Below the pieces are notes generated by a model, which was not told the origin of the DNA, searched no databases, and was given only the letters and a program-made list of their open reading frames with translations. A stretch of 18,440 nucleotides of DNA from an uncultured Prevotella sp. (GTDB lineage Bacteria; Bacteroidota; Bacteroidia; Bacteroidales; Bacteroidaceae), in NCBI GenBank assembly GCA_946999045.1, contig CAMQBR010000040.1, positions 1-18,440 of the forward strand, read 5' to 3'. A program made the position numbers and the translations under genes. This document shows positions 15,883-18,440 of this stretch, in pieces (positions within the stretch are counted from its first letter, which is position 1; every line of letters starts with the position of its first letter).

Positions 15883-18045
15883 ATGAGAGTATATCAGACA
15901 AATGAGATTAAAAACATCGCATTGTTGGGCAGTGCGGGTAGCGGCAAGACCACGCTTGCCGAGAGTATGTTATATGGTAGTGGTATTATTAAGCGTCGTG
16001 GAACAGTAGAAGCAAAAAATACCGTAAGTGATTATTTCCCTGTAGAACAGGAATATGGCTACTCTGTTTTCCCTACAGTTTTTCATGTAGAGTGGAATAA
16101 CAAAAAACTTAATATCATTGATTGCCCTGGTTCGGACGATTTCGTGGGTGGAGCTATCACTGCACTGAACGTTACCGATCAGGCGGTTATATTAATTAAC
16201 GGTCAGTATGGACCTGAGGTAGGTACACAGAATAATTTTAGATATACCGAAAAATTAAAAAAACCTGTTATCTTTTTGGTTAATCAATTAGATTCTGATA
16301 AATGCGACTTTGACGCTGTTATCAATTCCATGAAAGAAATTTACGGTTCAAAGTGCGTTCAAATACAATATCCTATACAGACAGGACCTAATTTTAACGA
16401 GATTATTGATGTCTTATTAATGAAAAAATATTCTTGGAAAGAGGGCGGAGGCGACCCTATTGTTGAGGATATACCTACTGAAGAAAAAGAGAAAGCATTA
16501 GAATTGCACAAAGCCTTAGTAGAAGCTGCTGCCGAAAATGATGAAGGATTGATGGAGAAATTCTTCGAGGCGGAGACTCTGAGCGAAGACGATATGCGCA
16601 AGGGTATTCGCAAGGGATTAATAACCCGCAGCATCTTCCCCGTATTTTGTGTTTGTGCAGGAAAAGATAAAGGTGTACGTCGCTTAATGGAATTTTTAGG
16701 AAATGTAGTTCCTTTTGTAAGTGAGATGCCAAAAATACATAATACTCGTGGAGAAGAAGTTACACCAGATACTGCAGGACCTACTTCATTGTATTTCTTT
16801 AAAACGGGTATGGAACCTCATATCGGTGAGGTTTCTTATTTCAAAGTAATGAGCGGTAGTGTAAAAACAGGCGACGAATTGACTAATGCCGACCGCAATT
16901 CTAAAGAGCGCATCGGACAGTTATACGCTTGTGCAGGTGCCAATCGTATAGCCGTTAACCAGTTAAACGCTGGAGATATTGGTTGTACCGTGAAGCTAAA
17001 GGATGTAAAAACAGGAAATACTCTTAATAGTAAAGACTGTGAATGGAAATTTGACTTTATTAAATATCCACGTCCAAAATACAGCAGAGCTATCAAGGCG
17101 GTTAATACTGGTGATACAGAAAAGGTTATGGCAGCTCTCCTAAAAATGCGTCAGGAAGACCCAACATGGGTAGTAGAGCAATCTAAAGAGTTGCGCCAAA
17201 CTATTGTTCATGGTCAAGGAGAGTTTCATTTGCGTACTTTGAAATGGCGCTTGGAAAACAATGAAAAACTGCCTATCAACTTCATAGAACCTAAGATACC
17301 TTATCGCGAAACTATTACTAAGCAGGCTAAGGCTGAATACAGACATAAAAAACAATCGGGTGGCGCTGGACAGTTTGGTGAAGTTCACTTGATTATTGAA
17401 CCATATGCTGAAGGTATGCCCGATCCCACTGTTTATAAGTTTGGCGGTCAGGAGTTTAAGATGAACATCAAAAGCAAAGAAACGGTAGACTTGCCATGGG
17501 GTGGTAAATTGGTATTTATCAATTCCGTTGTGGGTGGTGCCATTGATTTGCGCTTTATTCCTGCTGTATTAAAAGGTGTAATGGATTGCATGGAACGTGG
17601 ACCGTTAACAGGTAGTTATGCACGTGACGTAAGAGTAGTAGTTTACGATGGTAAAATGCACCCAGTAGATTCTAACGAACTTTCATTTACTTTAGCCGCA
17701 CGCCATGCCTTTGCTGATGCCTTTAAAAATGCTGGTCCAAAAATTTTGGAACCTATATACGACCTAGAAGTTTATGTACCTGCCGACTATATGGGCGATG
17801 TGATGAGCGATTTGCAAGGACGTCGCGCTCTGATTATGGGTATGGACAGTGAAGCTGGCTATCAAAAGTTGCAGGCTAAGATACCTTTGAAAGAGCTATC
17901 TAACTACTCTATAGCATTAAGTTCGATTACAGGTGGCAGAGCTTCTTTTACAACAAAGTTCTCAAGTTACGAACTTGTTTCAAACGATTTGCAGTCTAAG
18001 CTGATTGCAGAACACGAAGCCGAGCAAGCATCTGAAGAAGATTAA
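15883..18045 (+). CDS. fusA2: Elongation factor G paralog (EF-G2 type) with altered GTPase motifs
   Basis: 720 residues with the full EF-G layout: GTP-binding domain (about 10-280), domain II (about 300-390), domain III, domain IV beginning AEYRHKKQSGGAGQFG (about 483-498) and domain V with the EVYVPADYMGDVMSDLQGRRA stretch. EF-G drives tRNA-mRNA translocation on the ribosome. The P-loop is intact (GSAGSGKTT, 16-24), and G4 reads NQLD (134-137) for NKxD. G3 reads DCPGSDDF (80-87): canonical EF-G has DTPGHVDF, so the catalytic His is Ser84 here. Switch I lacks the RGIT motif (YGYSV, 58-62). These changes match the Bacteroides EF-G2 reported to support translation without GTP hydrolysis, being needed in carbon starvation and gut colonisation. 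Equivalence is inferred. No TAnnTTTG box was found in the 154-bp upstream gap. Confidence 0.9.
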   Translation: MRVYQTNEIKNIALLGSAGSGKTTLAESMLYGSGIIKRRGTVEAKNTVSDYFPVEQEYGYSVFPTVFHVEWNNKKLNIIDCPGSDDFVGGAITALNVTDQAVILINGQYGPEVGTQNNFRYTEKLKKPVIFLVNQLDSDKCDFDAVINSMKEIYGSKCVQIQYPIQTGPNFNEIIDVLLMKKYSWKEGGGDPIVEDIPTEEKEKALELHKALVEAAAENDEGLMEKFFEAETLSEDDMRKGIRKGLITRSIFPVFCVCAGKDKGVRRLMEFLGNVVPFVSEMPKIHNTRGEEVTPDTAGPTSLYFFKTGMEPHIGEVSYFKVMSGSVKTGDELTNADRNSKERIGQLYACAGANRIAVNQLNAGDIGCTVKLKDVKTGNTLNSKDCEWKFDFIKYPRPKYSRAIKAVNTGDTEKVMAALLKMRQEDPTWVVEQSKELRQTIVHGQGEFHLRTLKWRLENNEKLPINFIEPKIPYRETITKQAKAEYRHKKQSGGAGQFGEVHLIIEPYAEGMPDPTVYKFGGQEFKMNIKSKETVDLPWGGKLVFINSVVGGAIDLRFIPAVLKGVMDCMERGPLTGSYARDVRVVVYDGKMHPVDSNELSFTLAARHAFADAFKNAGPKILEPIYDLEVYVPADYMGDVMSDLQGRRALIMGMDSEAGYQKLQAKIPLKELSNYSIALSSITGGRASFTTKFSSYELVSNDLQSKLIAEHEAEQASEED

Positions 18046-18073
18046 TTTGGTAATAAAATTATTTTTAATGTAA

Positions 18074-18205
18074 GTGAGTAAAGGAGTGTTGCAAGCTACA
18101 TAACTGTGTGAACTTACATGTAAAACCAAAAACAAGTACAAGCCAAATGCAATCAAACTTATTTGAGTTGTTGTGGCAAAGCCTGTTTCCTATAAAAGAA
18201 AAAAA
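18074..18205 (+). repeat. Composite intergenic repeat, copy C
   Basis: GTGAGTAAAGGAGTGTTGCA and the following bases (18074-18101) match the hairpin block of copy B (5853-5880) with about six mismatches in 28. The segment 18139-18205, beginning CAAGCCAAATGCAATCAAAC, matches the complement of the insert in copy A over some 60 bp, including TTGTTGxGGC and GCCTGTTT. The order of blocks differs from copy B. Confidence 0.6.
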
Positions 18206-18239
18206 AACAACAAAACATATCTCTTAAAAATTACTCACT

Positions 18240-18301
18240 ATATACGTTGGTATTTTTTAGAACCAGCCTTAAGCAGGTTCATAAAAATTACCAACGTATA
18301 T
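18240..18301. repeat. Long hairpin built from two facing element ends
   Basis: ATATACGTTGGTA (18240-18252) pairs perfectly with TACCAACGTATAT (18289-18301). After one mismatch the stem continues through TTTTTA and, past a bulge, GAACC, leaving an 11-base loop. The right arm GGTTCATAAAAATTACCAAC resembles the end of copy B, GGTTCTATAAATTACTACCG, so each arm looks like one element terminus. Confidence 0.7.
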
Positions 18302-18386
18302 TGTATTTACAAGTTAGAGTTATTGGGAAATACGACAAAGGATAGCAACCAACAATATGTGTTTTATATCATTAGCATATAAAAAT

Positions 18387-18440
18387 GGTACTGTCCTATA
18401 AAAGTGTGTAAGCCCATATTTTTATTATCTTTGTATTTGA
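18387..18440 (+). mobile_element. Possible IS terminus and promoter running off the right edge
   Basis: GGTACTGTCCTATAAAAGTG followed by TGTAAG resembles terminal repeats of IS256-type elements in this phylum, which often carry ACTGTC and AAAGTGTGTAA. TATCTTTG (18426-18433) is a good -7 box pointing out of the window, as expected for a transposase gene beginning just beyond. The other end and the gene are not visible, so this is tentative. Confidence 0.35.

Larger units (their letters stand above)
18046..18440. other. Gene-free stretch after the EF-G paralog
   Basis: About 395 bp without a convincing gene. It contains composite repeat copy C (18074-18205), a long hairpin (18240-18301) and, at the very end, a possible IS terminus with a promoter box. 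The 69-codon plus-strand frame at 18173-18382 runs through the repeats and hairpin and is not a gene I can support. Confidence 0.65.

Noticed and set aside
18173..18382. 69-codon plus-strand frame after the EF-G paralog
   Set aside because: It runs through repeat copy C and the long hairpin, and homologous repeat copies elsewhere do not keep the frame open.
1..18440. tRNA genes, rRNA genes or a CRISPR array
   Set aside because: No cloverleaf-like sequence, no rRNA landmark and no regularly spaced short repeats were seen in the intergenic gaps.

Overview
The window looks like a chromosomal segment of a low-GC member of the Bacteroidales (Bacteroidota). The support is the gene content (RprX/RprY-type two-component system, PorT-like outer-membrane barrel, DUF4922-SpoIID fusion, EF-G2-type paralog, IS256-variant transposase with a zinc ribbon) and the repeated TAnnTTTG -7 promoter boxes typical of this phylum. 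Genus cannot be fixed from the sequence alone. No rRNA, tRNA or CRISPR array is visible.

Layout, left to right. (1) 1-41: the first codons of a PadR-family regulator on the minus strand, with its promoter and an inverted repeat at the start. (2) 270-1360: a 1.09-kb insertion sequence with 29-bp terminal inverted repeats; its transposase is split from its ATG by one extra A in an A6 run. (3) 1361-1958: gene-free, holding copy A of an intergenic composite repeat and some small hairpins. (4) 1959-5507 (minus): exported lactonase-type beta-propeller protein, a terminator, rprY and rprX, with paired TGTTAACA palindromes upstream of rprX. (5) 5517-6001: gene-free, holding repeat copy B, a MITE-like 213-bp element with perfect 19-bp ends, inverted relative to copy A. 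(6) 6002-6622 (minus): small outer-membrane barrel protein. (7) 6785-10582 (plus): a DUF4922 (HIT/GalT-like) plus SpoIID fusion, then an AmpG-like MFS permease. (8) 10616-11635 (minus): lone FecCD-type ABC permease. (9) 11701-12459 (plus): tcdA. (10) 12510-14342 (minus): SLC13-type transporter with two RCK_C domains. (11) 14568-15728 (minus): hemW. (12) 15883-18045 (plus): an EF-G paralog. (13) 18046-18440: gene-free, with repeat copy C, a long hairpin made of two facing element ends, and possibly the end of another IS at the window edge.

Most genes are single transcription units. Plausible functional pairs are RprX/RprY and, by inference, the SpoIID fusion with the AmpG-like permease (peptidoglycan cleavage and muropeptide uptake). 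The most interesting points are: the EF-G paralog, whose GTPase motifs carry Ser where canonical EF-G has the catalytic His; the signal-less HIT/SpoIID fusion; the three-locus composite repeat family, whose ends also build the terminal hairpin; and the frameshifted IS.
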